A DNA stretch of 64,000 nt. Origin: an uncultured bacterium (GTDB taxonomy: Bacteria; Planctomycetota; UBA1135). Shown here piece after piece: positions 49,407 to 58,664 of the stretch (within the stretch, counting starts at the first letter, position 1; every line of letters starts with the position of its first letter). The position numbers and the translations under genes were made by a program. The stretch is taken from positions 47,839-111,838 of the forward strand of contig CALFOT010000055.1 of assembly GCA_937919925.1 (NCBI GenBank). Reading direction: 5' to 3'. Below the pieces are notes generated by a model, which saw only the letters and a program-made list of their open reading frames with translations, searched no databases and was not told the origin of the DNA.

Positions 49407-50245
49407 GGACGCCTCCCAAAATGCGGTGCGCCCGGCGCACATGCTTCCGCGGTAACTTCCAGCCAATGCGAAGCGGGTGGCACCAGCGTTGTCATGTGTT
49501 CGAGGTAGAGTAGACGTTGCTGTTCGCCTTCCCCGGCATCCAAAGGAGTGAGCGCAGCATGTTGCGGTGCGAAGTTGGCGAACACCACAATGGAATGAGC
49601 AGCGGTTGCGGCCGGGAACACCAAGCGCGCCGGCGCAAGCTGTGTTTGGATTTGGAGCCACTCCTGCGTTTCCACTTGAAACCACAAAAGTTCTCGCGGT
49701 GCTGGTCGTAAACGCAAAATCAAACTGGTATTGATTGCGAGTTGCCCGCGTGATCCCAACAGCAAGCGGGTGACGTCGTAACCCGCCACGGATTTGACCA
49801 CCCGCGCACCACTGCGCACGCTGCAGCCATCGGCGAGGATCCAGGAAGCGCCAAGGACAAAATCTCGGGTAGGCCCACAACTTGGGCTCAATAGCGATGC
49901 TTCTGCGGCCATAAACAAACCACCCAAAGTGCCGCTATTGGGATTACGGCACATGACCGCCAATTCCAAACCAGTGCCCTCCAAATGCGAAATAAGAGCT
50001 GCGGGCGACATTCCAGCCTGCACTTCGCAGGTTTGGTCGGCGACATCCAGCCACAACATTTTTTGGCATTCGGCCAGTGACAGCCAACAGTCCACTGTGG
50101 CTTGCGGTAGAACTCGGGCTTGACGGCTGCGTTGCCCGCACGGCAAAACCGAGTGGCCGGCAGCATGCGCTTCGTGCAGCAAACTGCCAACATGGGCGGC
50201 GTCGCGAGCAAACACGGTGTGCGTTTGGCTGCCGGTCTCAACCAT
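49403..50245 (-). CDS. glcE: Glycolate oxidase FAD-binding subunit GlcE
   Basis: 280 residues, shorter than E. coli GlcE (350). 'LEGTGLELAVMCRNPNSGTL' (part) and 'FVLGASWILADG' with 'RSGARVVKSVAGYDVTRLL' are the PCMH-type FAD fold motifs of GlcE; the C-terminus is reduced. Works with GlcD and GlcF to oxidise glycolate to glyoxylate. Overlaps glcD by 8 nt and glcF by 4 nt. Confidence 0.88.
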   Translation of the reverse strand: MVETGSQTHTVFARDAAHVGSLLHEAHAAGHSVLPCGQRSRQARVLPQATVDCWLSLAECQKMLWLDVADQTCEVQAGMSPAALISHLEGTGLELAVMCRNPNSGTLGGLFMAAEASLLSPSCGPTRDFVLGASWILADGCSVRSGARVVKSVAGYDVTRLLLGSRGQLAINTSLILRLRPAPRELLWFQVETQEWLQIQTQLAPARLVFPAATAAHSIVVFANFAPQHAALTPLDAGEGEQQRLLYLEHMTTLVPPASHWLEVTAEACAPGAPHFGRRP

Positions 50246-51671
50246 TTTGAATCCTGCCGTGGCGGTGGAAGGCTTCCGCGCAGCCTTTGCCCAGCGGTAG
50301 GCCGCGACCCGGGTTCATCAAATCTTGAGGATTAAACACGCGCCGTAAGCGTTCCATCAAGGCAATCTCAGCCGCGCCGAATTGTTCGGCAAGCAGATGT
50401 TGCTTCTCCAAACCGATGCCGTGTTCGCCGCTAATCGACCCACCCAATTCCAAACAGCGCCGCAATATTTTGGCCCCAGAATTCTCCACTAGGGCGGCTT
50501 GCTCGGGGTCTCGAGCGTCGTAACAAAAATGCGGGTGAATGTTGCCATCCCCGGCGTGGAACAGATTCGCTACGGCTAAGCCACTTTCCGCTGCGACCAC
50601 CGCGACGTATTCCATAATCTCCGCGAGTTTGGAGCGCGGCACAACACCATCCATGACATAAGAATCTGGTGCCAGTCGACCGAGGGCACCGCCGGCTCCT
50701 TTGCGCCCTTTCCACACTGCCAAACGCTGTTGCGGAGTTTCCGCACGCTCCAGGCGCAGCAACTCAAAGTTCGTCAATAACTCCTCGATACACCTCACAT
50801 CATGCGCTACCGTTTGCGCTGGGCCCTCGGCCTCGATGATGAGTACAGCGCCTGCTTCGGTCGGAAGGCCAGCGCGGTAAACAGAGTTTTCTACGGCGCG
50901 GATAGTGGCTTGATCCATGACTTCCAAAGCCACCGGGCGTAATCCTGCAGCGACGATTGCCGAAACAGCGGAACACGCGGCGGCGATCGAGTGGAAAGCA
51001 GCCAACAGCGTCACGACTTTTTCCGGGATGGGCAGCAATTTTAAATACAGACGAACGGCAATCGCCACCGTGCCTTCCGAACCGCACAAAAAACCACGCA
51101 GGTCCAGATCTTCTGGGTCACCATGCACATTGCCCCAGGTTTCGCGCCGGCCATCCGGCAAAACCACATCTGCGGCCAACACGTGATTGGCGGTCGAACC
51201 ATGCAAAAAGCACATGGGCCCGCCGGCATTTTCCGCCATGTTGCCGCCCAAAGTGCTGACACTTTGGCTGGCGGGATCCGGTGCATAGCGGAGGCCGTAG
51301 GGTTCTGCGGCACGCGATAAATCAAGGTTCACCACGCCCGGATCCACAATGGCTACGCGCTTTTGGACATCCAAATGATGGATGCGTTTTAAGCGGGTCA
51401 GGGCCAAGACCACACCACCCGCCGCAACTAAGGCACCACCGCTTAAACCGGTTCCAGCACCGCGCGCAGCAAAGGGGATTTGCGCTTGAAACAAGACCGC
51501 GACACAGGCCGCTACTTGGTCGGCGTCAGCAGGTAAAACCACCGCTGCGGGTTGACAGCGGAATAGAGTGAGAGCGTCGGATTCGTAGGCCAGCAGCGCG
51601 GCGGCATCATCCAGCAGAAAATCGTTGCCAACAATTGCACGCAGCCGCGATTTCCAGGCGTAGTTGCTCAT
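50238..51671 (-). CDS. glcD: Glycolate oxidase / FAD-linked 2-hydroxyacid dehydrogenase subunit GlcD
   Basis: 477 residues from ATG 51671, which has AGGAG 4 nt upstream and overlaps the previous stop as ATGA. The FAD PCMH domain has 'PFAARGAGTGLSGGALV' and 'PDPASQSVSTLGGNMAENAG'; the C-terminal FAD-oxidase domain has 'HAGDGNIHPHF' and 'SGEHGIGLEKQ', ending 'NPQDLMNPGRGLPLG'. It oxidises glycolate (or D-lactate). The GlcD-E-F trio makes glycolate the best guess, feeding glyoxylate metabolism. Confidence 0.93.
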   Translation of the reverse strand: MSNYAWKSRLRAIVGNDFLLDDAAALLAYESDALTLFRCQPAAVVLPADADQVAACVAVLFQAQIPFAARGAGTGLSGGALVAAGGVVLALTRLKRIHHLDVQKRVAIVDPGVVNLDLSRAAEPYGLRYAPDPASQSVSTLGGNMAENAGGPMCFLHGSTANHVLAADVVLPDGRRETWGNVHGDPEDLDLRGFLCGSEGTVAIAVRLYLKLLPIPEKVVTLLAAFHSIAAACSAVSAIVAAGLRPVALEVMDQATIRAVENSVYRAGLPTEAGAVLIIEAEGPAQTVAHDVRCIEELLTNFELLRLERAETPQQRLAVWKGRKGAGGALGRLAPDSYVMDGVVPRSKLAEIMEYVAVVAAESGLAVANLFHAGDGNIHPHFCYDARDPEQAALVENSGAKILRRCLELGGSISGEHGIGLEKQHLLAEQFGAAEIALMERLRRVFNPQDLMNPGRGLPLGKGCAEAFHRHGRIQNG

Positions 51672-52474
51672 CGATCTCCTAAGCGCCACTTAGGAATCCA
51701 GCGCGGCGTGCGGGTGCGGTAAACATCGTAACCTTCGCCGAACTCGAGTTCCGCATCGCGCTCTTCCATGGGTGCAACCAGCAAGATCCAAGCAGTTGTG
51801 ACTACCAGGAGTAGCAAGCGATCGCTGGTCATTTCTGGCATGCCAATGAGCAGCATCAGCACACCAAGGTTCAAGGGTTGGCGCAGCAAGGAATAGGGCG
51901 GCAAAGCCACAAATTCTTGTTTTGGGGTAGCGCGCCCGTTTTCCAAAGCGCGTATATGCGGCAAGCCAATGAGCCCACCGGCACCCACCACCAGCGCCGA
52001 CCAGATCACCAGGATCAAGCCGGGAATCTGAATCAAACGGGGTAGTACCGATGCCCAACTATTCCACTTCCACAGCAACGGCCCAGTGTCTTGCCAGAAA
52101 AAGGTCATGGCGAACAACGTGATCCCGGTGACCAGCACAAAAAGAGGACGTTCTCCTCCAGGGCCGAAGGGACGGTTGAGAATGCGTCGGCCCCAACCGC
52201 GGGCAAAAGCGGAATGGGTGCCAAGGAATAGCAACAGCAGCACCAAGTCGAGTAGTAAACTGCTTAATTGAAAACGGAGGCGTTCACTGTGGCTGACACC
52301 AGACAGCATCCGCAGAAAACCTAAACCGCCCGCAGCGGCAAGCAATGGGCCAATTAAGAGCCATACGGCCAACGCCGGCCGCGAAGTCGATTCCGGATCA
52401 AAGACCTCAGAGGGGTCGTAGGATTCCGGAACCGCTTCTACGCGTCGGTTCGGGGCTTTGCGATTATTTGGCAC
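51668..52474 (-). CDS. NnrU / isoprenylcysteine methyltransferase-like membrane protein
   Basis: 268 residues, start GTG 52474, overlapping the upstream dehydrogenase by 11 nt. After a polar, acidic N-terminus there are about five or six membrane helices and the C-terminal pattern 'PPYSLLRQPLNLGVLMLL' plus 'EERDAELEFGEGYDVYRTRT', typical of the ICMT/NnrU group of membrane methyltransferase-like proteins. Substrate unknown; no tie to glycolate metabolism is known to me. Confidence 0.75.
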   Translation of the reverse strand: MPNNRKAPNRRVEAVPESYDPSEVFDPESTSRPALAVWLLIGPLLAAAGGLGFLRMLSGVSHSERLRFQLSSLLLDLVLLLLFLGTHSAFARGWGRRILNRPFGPGGERPLFVLVTGITLFAMTFFWQDTGPLLWKWNSWASVLPRLIQIPGLILVIWSALVVGAGGLIGLPHIRALENGRATPKQEFVALPPYSLLRQPLNLGVLMLLIGMPEMTSDRLLLLVVTTAWILLVAPMEERDAELEFGEGYDVYRTRTPRWIPKWRLGDR

Positions 52475-54032
52475 GCGAAATCAGCTTACCCTGCAAAAAC
52501 AGCAATAGGTAATCGCGGCTGCCCGCCTTGGAATCGGTACCCGACATATTGAAACCACCGAAAGGATGCACGCCAACCAAGGCACCGGTGCATTTACGGT
52601 TGATGTACAAATTGCCGCAGTTCAAGTCGCGTTTGGCAAGCGCAATTTTCTCTTCATCAGCGCCAAAGTAGGAGCCGGTCAAGCCAAAGATCGTATCGTT
52701 GGCGGCTTCTATACCTTCTTCAAACGAAGCAACCTTGTGAATCGCAATGACTGGAGCAAAAAGCTCTTCTTTCCAAATGGTGTCATTGCGGCCAACTCCA
52801 GTGAACACGGTAGGCTGCAAAAACCAGCCTTCGCCAGCGCCGATGGCGCCGCCCGCCATCAGTTGATTGCCTTCCTTTTTGGCGGCCTCAATTCCCGCAA
52901 GTGCACCATCGCGCGCCTTTTCATTGATCATCGCGCCCATATAGGTGGATGGCAGGGAGGGGTGCCCCACGGTGGTGGCTTCAACGAGCGGCAGGAATTT
53001 TTCGACGAACTCATCGTGGATTTTTTCATGCAAAATCAAGCGTGAGCAGGCCGAGCACTTTTGGCCCTGGAAGCCAAAGGAAGCGGAATGCGCACCGGCG
53101 ACGGCTTTATCAACATTGCCATCTTCATCCACGAACATAAAATCCTTGCCGCCCATTTCGGCGACGACACGCTTGAGCCAAATTTGGCCTTCGCCAGTTT
53201 TGCCAGCTTTCTCGTAAATGCCTTTGCCAACTTCGGCAGAGCCAGTAAATGAGATGAAGCGGGTGAGTGGGTGCTCCACCAAAGTGTTACCAACCTCCGA
53301 ACCAGCGCCGGGGCAGAACTGCAACACACCAGCGGGTAAGCCGATTTCTTTCATCAACTCGACAAACATGGTGGCAATACCAGGGCTATCAGAAGCACAT
53401 TTCAATACCACGGTGTTGCCGGTAACCAGCGCTGCACAAGTCATGCCAGCAAGAATCGCCAGCGGAAAGTTCCATGGCGGAATGACCACGCCTACCCCGA
53501 GTGGTACATAGACCAATTCGTTATCTTCACCCTTGAGTGGCGTAATCGGTTGCTTCAGTGCGTAACGCAGTGCTTCGCGCGCGTAGAACTCAAGAAAGTC
53601 AATGGCCTCAGCAGTATCGCCATCGGCCTCGGCCCAGGATTTGCCCACTTCAAAAACCATTTGGGCACTGAACTCATGCTTGCGTAGGCGCATGGTGCGT
53701 GCCGCTTTGAATAGATATTCCGCGCGTTCTTCAGCGCTCTTGCGCGACCAAGCACCAAAAGCTTTATGCGCACCGGCAATCGCTCGGAGAGCGTCTTCCC
53801 GGTTAGCCTTGGCACAGTTTGCAACCACGCGGGATGTCAAACTCGGATCAGTGGATTCGAAAGTGCCGGCGCCGCCTTCACAGTCTTCGCCATCAATCCA
53901 CAAGCGGCCCACTACAGGAAAGGATTTTTCAACTTTCTCTAAAGCGGCGCGGAATGCGTTGGCATTTTCTTCTACAGAAAAGTCAACGAAAGGCTCGTTG
54001 ACAAATGGAGTAATCTCAGAGGTGGTTTGCAT
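52464..54032 (-). CDS. L-glutamate gamma-semialdehyde (P5C) dehydrogenase, RocA/PruA type
   Basis: 522 residues from ATG 54032. 'PFVDFSVEENANAFRAAL' at the N-terminus is the RocA/PutA-C signature; 'IPPWNFPLAI', 'FTGSAEVGKGIYEKAG', 'VAEMGGKD' with the catalytic Glu, and Cys in 'GFQGQKCSACSR' complete the ALDH active site. It oxidises glutamate-5-semialdehyde to glutamate in proline and arginine breakdown. No proline dehydrogenase lies in the window. It overlaps trmFO by 17 nt. Confidence 0.9.
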   Translation of the reverse strand: MQTTSEITPFVNEPFVDFSVEENANAFRAALEKVEKSFPVVGRLWIDGEDCEGGAGTFESTDPSLTSRVVANCAKANREDALRAIAGAHKAFGAWSRKSAEERAEYLFKAARTMRLRKHEFSAQMVFEVGKSWAEADGDTAEAIDFLEFYAREALRYALKQPITPLKGEDNELVYVPLGVGVVIPPWNFPLAILAGMTCAALVTGNTVVLKCASDSPGIATMFVELMKEIGLPAGVLQFCPGAGSEVGNTLVEHPLTRFISFTGSAEVGKGIYEKAGKTGEGQIWLKRVVAEMGGKDFMFVDEDGNVDKAVAGAHSASFGFQGQKCSACSRLILHEKIHDEFVEKFLPLVEATTVGHPSLPSTYMGAMINEKARDGALAGIEAAKKEGNQLMAGGAIGAGEGWFLQPTVFTGVGRNDTIWKEELFAPVIAIHKVASFEEGIEAANDTIFGLTGSYFGADEEKIALAKRDLNCGNLYINRKCTGALVGVHPFGGFNMSGTDSKAGSRDYLLLFLQGKLISRAK

Positions 54033-55380
54033 GATCTTCAGGGAGGGCGGGAGACGCCGTATCAAGGCCTAGATTATGCCTGAACCCTGCCATTTCTGCA
54101 GCACTTCGCGCGGCATAAGCTTGGCGACGTAACGCCTTCTTCACAGGTGGCACCAGCGGCGGCAACAGGCCGAATTCAGCCTTCATCGGTTGGAAGTTAG
54201 GGCTTGGAGATTCTGCAACATGCTGGGTGAGGGCACCCAGCAGGGTTTCTCGCGGGGGAGTGGCGGGCTCCTTGCCCAAGAGTCGTTGCACCATATTCAG
54301 CCCAGCCAGTAGGCCACTGCCAATATTGCCCAAATAGCCTTCCATGCCGGTAATCTGTCCCGCGAAAAATAGACCTGGACGGCGGCGGAATTCCAATGTG
54401 GAGTACAACACCTGCGGCGAGTTCAAGAAAGTGTTGCGGTGCATACTGCCAAGACGCACAAATTCAGCATTTTGCATGCCCGGCAAACTGCGCAATAATT
54501 CTTGCTGCGGCCCATACTTCAAGTTGGTCTGAAAACCCACCAGATTGTAAAGCGTGCCGAGAGCGTTTTCGCGACGCAGCTGCAGCACCGCCCATGGCCA
54601 CCTTCCGCTGCGCGGGTCATCCAATCCAACCGGGCGCAAAGGTCCAAAACGCAGCGATTCACGGCCACGTGCTGCCAGCACTTCGACCGGCAAACAGCGT
54701 TCAAAAAATTGCTTCGCGCGCGGATCCGCCGCTTCGAAATCTTTCATTTCGTGTTTGTCGGCGCGCAACAAACCGTCCACAAAAGTATCGTATTCAGCCT
54801 TGGTTAACGGGATGTTCAAATAATCTGGCTCGCCCGTTCCCCATCGGGCCCCAGCAAAAATAACCTCAAGATCCAGGCTGTCTGCAACCACCACTGGCGC
54901 AATGGCATCAAAAAAAGCCAAATGATCGGTGCCGGTGAGGCGTTGGATAGCCATGGCCAACGCTGCGGATGTGAGCGGGCCGGATGCCACAATGCAGTTA
55001 CCATCAGGAATCGCCGCAAGTTCACCCCGTCGCAGCTCAATCCGCGGGTGCGCTTCGATGGCAGCGGTCACCGCTTGGCCGAATAAAAGGCGATCCACCG
55101 CCAAAGCAGCACCGGCAGGCACGGAGTTTTTTTCCGCAAGCGGCAACAGCTGGCAACCCAAGACGCGCAATTCCGCCTGTAAAACACCGCCGGCGCGATC
55201 GGGCAAGGCGCTGCCCAGAGAATTGGAGCACACCAGCTCCGCACAATGCGCAGTTTGGTGCGCCGCAGTTTGGACCACAGGGCGCATTTCATGCAGGATG
55301 ACGTCGAAACCTGCGCCTGCAATCTGCAAGGCAGCTTCCGAGCCAGCCAAACCGGCACCAATCACAGCAACAGCTTCCAT
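54016..55380 (-). CDS. trmFO: Methylenetetrahydrofolate-tRNA-(uracil-5-)-methyltransferase TrmFO
   Basis: 454 residues from ATG 55380 (a TTG one codon earlier is less likely). FAD motif 'VAVIGAGLAGSEAALQIA', 'LHEMRP' and 'ELVCSNSLGS' with the catalytic-type Cys, 'GPLTSAAL' and 'NIGSGLLAGLNMVQRL' are specific to TrmFO. It uses folate and FAD to make m5U54 in tRNA. First gene of the minus-strand operon that runs into the P5C and glycolate dehydrogenases. Confidence 0.95.
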   Translation of the reverse strand: MEAVAVIGAGLAGSEAALQIAGAGFDVILHEMRPVVQTAAHQTAHCAELVCSNSLGSALPDRAGGVLQAELRVLGCQLLPLAEKNSVPAGAALAVDRLLFGQAVTAAIEAHPRIELRRGELAAIPDGNCIVASGPLTSAALAMAIQRLTGTDHLAFFDAIAPVVVADSLDLEVIFAGARWGTGEPDYLNIPLTKAEYDTFVDGLLRADKHEMKDFEAADPRAKQFFERCLPVEVLAARGRESLRFGPLRPVGLDDPRSGRWPWAVLQLRRENALGTLYNLVGFQTNLKYGPQQELLRSLPGMQNAEFVRLGSMHRNTFLNSPQVLYSTLEFRRRPGLFFAGQITGMEGYLGNIGSGLLAGLNMVQRLLGKEPATPPRETLLGALTQHVAESPSPNFQPMKAEFGLLPPLVPPVKKALRRQAYAARSAAEMAGFRHNLGLDTASPALPEDHANHL

Positions 55381-55389
55381 CAAACCGCA

Positions 55390-55396
55390 TAGAATA
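55390..55396. promoter_or_regulatory. Overlapping bidirectional -10 element, trmFO / DUF4139 gene
   Basis: TAGAATA reads TAGAAT on the plus strand (9 nt before ATG 55405) and TATTCT on the minus strand (10 nt before trmFO ATG 55380). The two boxes share five base pairs in a 24-nt intergenic gap. Only one polymerase could open this site at a time. Confidence 0.5.
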
Positions 55397-55404
55397 CCCT
55401 AGTC

Positions 55405-57078
55405 ATGATTCACCCTCTCCTATTGAGTTTGATTTGCTTGGCGACGCCCGCCGCAGCCGCGCCTTACCAAGAACCCGAGATCCCATTATCTCCTTCCCAG
55501 ATTGAGCGGGTTACCGTGTATCCCGGCCAGGCACTGGTGGAGCGGGTGGTGGAGGTTTACCCCACGCAAACGGGGTTATGGAATCTGCGCGTGGGGCCGC
55601 TGCCGATGGCGGCACAGCCTACCTCGTTTCAAACGGAAGTGCTGGCCGGTAACGGAGTGGTGCAAGGTATGGAATTGCGCATGCGTACCTCGGGTGCTCA
55701 AGAGTGGGCTGAAAGCGAAGACTTGTATGCGCAACTGGAAAGTGCACAGTGGCAGGAGCGTTTGTTGCTGACCGATTTTGCCGGGATTGAAGCCGGCATC
55801 GCAACTCTACAGGCGTTGATTGCGAGTCCACACCCTGCTGCCGAAGGTGGCGACGGTTTGCCCATGGAGGCTGGGCAACGAATTGCTTTTGTGCGTGCAG
55901 AAATGACGGTGCTGCAACGTGACCTTGCCGAAAAAGACCGCGAGGTGGGGAAGGCTCATGCGCTTGTCGAAGATTTTCAAGCGCAACTTTCGTTGGCCGA
56001 ACAAGGTGCGCGGCGTGATTTTCGCGAAGCGCGTATCGGTTTGTTTATCGAACAACTCGGCACGGTGCGGATCAAAGTCACCTATTTGGTGGATGGTGCC
56101 TGGTGGGCACCGGCTTATGACGTGCGCGTGGCACCTGACTTGACTGGCGTGAATGTCGGTTTGGTAGGGCAAGTTTCGCAGCGCTCGGGCGAAGATTGGG
56201 AAGGCGTGGAGTTGGTCTTAAGCACCAGTACGCCCAACATTGGTCTAGACCCGCCGAGTATTCCGCGTCGTCAGTATCGGTTGCGTGGTCCTCGTGGTCG
56301 GGGTTTGCTTTCTGCAAGTGCTGATTTATCGGAATTGGGTTATGTGGACAGCGAAGATAGCCCTTCTGCCAGAAAGGCATTGGATGATTTTGAAGCGGCG
56401 CCAACGGTTGCGGTGCAGGAATTTGGCTTGAGTACGCAGTTCGTCATGCCTGGTATCACTTCGGTGCGCGCGAATGGCGAAGCCCATCGATTCCGTATTC
56501 GCGAGTTGCCGTTAGAAGTGCGTCCGGAACGTTATGTCGTACCTTCGATGAGCACCTTTGCGTATTTGCGCGCCAATGTCACCCACACCGGCGATGCGCC
56601 ACTGCTGAGCGGCAAAGCGAAGGTCTTTCTCGGCCCCGATTATTTAGGCGAAGCAACTTTCCCGGTGCTGCGCCAGGGTGATAGCACCATGCTGAACTTG
56701 GGCATTGATCCCAACCTCACGGTGGAATGGGAGACCCTCGAAGATGTGCGTGATAACCCCGGACGTTTTTCGATCTCCGATACGGCCACGATCACGCGTA
56801 GTTATCGCGCCACTTTGCATCTCAGTGCGGCCGCGCGTGGTCGCGTCACGGTGCTGGTCGAGGAAGCCTTACCCACCAGTGCTGATGACCGCGTGGAGGT
56901 CAAGGTCAACAAACTTACGCCAAACGCGCAGGATGAGCCCCAAGACCTGGTGGAGCGCGAAGAACGGGGTGTTTATCGCTGGCGCTTCGTCATGGCGCCG
57001 GGTTCCAAGCAGGCCGTGCTGTGGGGTTATGAACTTTCCTTTGACGAAGATTACCTGCCCATCTTGTTCGAAAACTAG
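55405..57078 (+). CDS. DUF4139 (MuiA-like) secreted protein
   Basis: 557 residues. Signal peptide 'LLSLICLATPAAAAP', then an N-terminal DUF4140-like region ('IERVTVYPGQALVERVVEV', ~32-130), a helical coiled segment (~130-200), and the DUF4139 domain from 'VTYLVDGAWWAPAYDVRVA' to the end, with the closing 'YRWRFVMAPGSKQAV'. Known relatives are called mucoidy inhibitor MuiA-like, but the molecular function is unknown. Exported, probably periplasmic or surface. Divergent from trmFO. Confidence 0.85.
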   Translation: MIHPLLLSLICLATPAAAAPYQEPEIPLSPSQIERVTVYPGQALVERVVEVYPTQTGLWNLRVGPLPMAAQPTSFQTEVLAGNGVVQGMELRMRTSGAQEWAESEDLYAQLESAQWQERLLLTDFAGIEAGIATLQALIASPHPAAEGGDGLPMEAGQRIAFVRAEMTVLQRDLAEKDREVGKAHALVEDFQAQLSLAEQGARRDFREARIGLFIEQLGTVRIKVTYLVDGAWWAPAYDVRVAPDLTGVNVGLVGQVSQRSGEDWEGVELVLSTSTPNIGLDPPSIPRRQYRLRGPRGRGLLSASADLSELGYVDSEDSPSARKALDDFEAAPTVAVQEFGLSTQFVMPGITSVRANGEAHRFRIRELPLEVRPERYVVPSMSTFAYLRANVTHTGDAPLLSGKAKVFLGPDYLGEATFPVLRQGDSTMLNLGIDPNLTVEWETLEDVRDNPGRFSISDTATITRSYRATLHLSAAARGRVTVLVEEALPTSADDRVEVKVNKLTPNAQDEPQDLVEREERGVYRWRFVMAPGSKQAVLWGYELSFDEDYLPILFEN

Positions 57079-57118
57079 GTCCGCGGCTAGCCGTCGGCGT
57101 TTGCTAGCAACGGCCTGC

Positions 57119-57124
57119 TAAAAT
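57119..57124 (+). promoter_or_regulatory. -10 box of gltX
   Basis: TAAAAT, 10 nt before ATG 57135. TTGCTA at 57101-57106 is too close (12 nt) to be a standard -35. Confidence 0.35.
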
Positions 57125-57134
57125 CTGCACCCTG

Positions 57135-58595
57135 ATGGCTTCCAATCGCCCTGTTCGTGTGCGTTTTGCACCTTCACCCACGGGTATGTTGCATATCGGT
57201 GGCGCTCGTACTGCGCTGTTCAACTGGGCTTTCGCGCGTAGTTGCGGCGGCAAGTTCATCCTGCGGATTGAAGATACCGATACGGCACGCAACACGCCGG
57301 AATCCCTGCAATCGATTTTGGATTCTCTGCGTTGGTTGGGCTTGGATTGGGATGAAGGTCCAGACTGCGGCGGCGATTTTGGTTCTTATTACCAGAGCGA
57401 ACGCCTGCCGAGTTATCAAGCTGCCATCGCTCGTGGTTTGCAGGAGGATTGGTTGTATCGTTGTTTTGCCTCGGCGGAGGAAATCGAAGTGCAACGCACT
57501 CTTGCTCGTGAAGCAAAATGCAATTGGCGTTTTGATGAAGCCTCGCGCAATTTAAATCAGGCTGATGCGGCGGCGCGGGCAGCAGCGGGAGATCCGTTTG
57601 TGTTGCGCTTTCGCATGCCGATGGCAGAGGACATTACTTTTCAGGATCACATTCGTGGTACCGTCACCTTCGCTTCCCAGGGAATAGAAGACTGGGTCGC
57701 GGTGCGCGGTAATGCGATGCCTACCTATAACCTCGTTTGCGCCTTGGATGACGCGGCGATGGAGATCAGTCATGTCATTCGCGGCGAAGAGCACTTAGTG
57801 AACACGCCCAAACAAATCCTCATTTTTCGTGCTCTGGGAGTGCCCGAGCCCGAGTTTGCGCATGTGCCGTTGATTCTTGGAAAAGACGGCAAGAAGCTCT
57901 CCAAACGCACCGGCGATACCGCTCTGGGAGATTACATCCGCGCTGGTTATGCGGCGGATGCGTTGTTTAATTTTCTGTGCCTGCTTGGTTTTTCCATTGA
58001 TGACAAAACCGAAATTTTCACGCGGGAAGAATTATTAGAAGCCTTCACTCTGAAGCGCATCTCCAAATCCGGGGCGATTTTTGATACCGATAAACTTGCG
58101 TGGATGTGCGGCGATTACATTCGCCGCATGAGCTTGCCGGAACTGGTGTCTGCGGTGTTGCCCTACTGCATCGAAGCGGGTCTGGTGGCGCAAGATGCAA
58201 GCGCGGATGAAGCCTTGCAAAACATGGTTGGCGCTTTCCAAGAGCGCTTTCATCTTTACAGTGAATTTCCCCAACAAGCGGCAGGTTTGTTTGGCGCACT
58301 GCCGGATTGGGATGACCAAGCACGTAAGGCTCTGGCGGGCGAAGGTGCTGCGCTAGCAACGTCTCAATTGGCTGATATCTTGGAAAAGGCTAACTGGCCG
58401 CCAGAGGATTTTAAGGCGCTGGTGGTGACGGTCGCTGAGGATTTAGAAGTTGGCTTGGGCAAAGTCATGAAACCCGTTCGCGCAGCCCTCACTGGCACCT
58501 TGGGGGGGCCCGAACTCGAGCGGATTTTGCAAATCCTTGGCCGCGAGCGCGTTTTGAGGCGCCTGCGGGAACTTCCCACTGCGGCGCGAAGTTGA
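57135..58595 (+). CDS. gltX: Glutamate-tRNA ligase
   Basis: 486 residues. The class I HIGH motif is 'FAPSPTGMLHIGGARTALFN' and the KMSKS-equivalent is 'KDGKKLSKRTGDT'; 'RGEEHLVNTPKQ' is also typical, followed by the all-helical anticodon-binding C-terminus. It charges tRNA-Glu. The zinc-binding Cys set of some GluRS is absent. Whether it is discriminating or charges tRNA-Gln too cannot be judged without glnS or gatCAB in view. Confidence 0.96.
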   Translation: MASNRPVRVRFAPSPTGMLHIGGARTALFNWAFARSCGGKFILRIEDTDTARNTPESLQSILDSLRWLGLDWDEGPDCGGDFGSYYQSERLPSYQAAIARGLQEDWLYRCFASAEEIEVQRTLAREAKCNWRFDEASRNLNQADAAARAAAGDPFVLRFRMPMAEDITFQDHIRGTVTFASQGIEDWVAVRGNAMPTYNLVCALDDAAMEISHVIRGEEHLVNTPKQILIFRALGVPEPEFAHVPLILGKDGKKLSKRTGDTALGDYIRAGYAADALFNFLCLLGFSIDDKTEIFTREELLEAFTLKRISKSGAIFDTDKLAWMCGDYIRRMSLPELVSAVLPYCIEAGLVAQDASADEALQNMVGAFQERFHLYSEFPQQAAGLFGALPDWDDQARKALAGEGAALATSQLADILEKANWPPEDFKALVVTVAEDLEVGLGKVMKPVRAALTGTLGGPELERILQILGRERVLRRLRELPTAARS

Positions 58596-58630
58596 GCCTA
58601 CAAAGGGTGGCCGAGAGCAGGCTAAGGCAG

Positions 58631-58636
58631 TAGAAT
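58631..58636 (+). promoter_or_regulatory. -10 box of the tRNA gene
   Basis: TAGAAT 28 nt before the first tRNA base. A transcript starting near 58643 would begin just before the leader hairpin 58646-58663. Confidence 0.4.
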
Positions 58637-58645
58637 CTGCGTCCT

Positions 58646-58663
58646 TGCACCTTCCGAGGTGCA
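58646..58663 (+). other. Hairpin in the tRNA leader
   Basis: TGCACCT (58646-58652), loop TCCG, AGGTGCA (58657-58663): a perfect 7-bp stem ending 1 nt before the mature tRNA. It may define a minimal precursor for RNase P. Confidence 0.5.
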
Positions 58664-58664
58664 C

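Noticed and set aside
49407..49880. Extension of GlcF by ~158 residues at the N-terminus
   Set aside because: The extension is Arg/Cys-rich shadow reading of glcE; GlcF proper starts at ATG 49406 just before the ferredoxin motifs.
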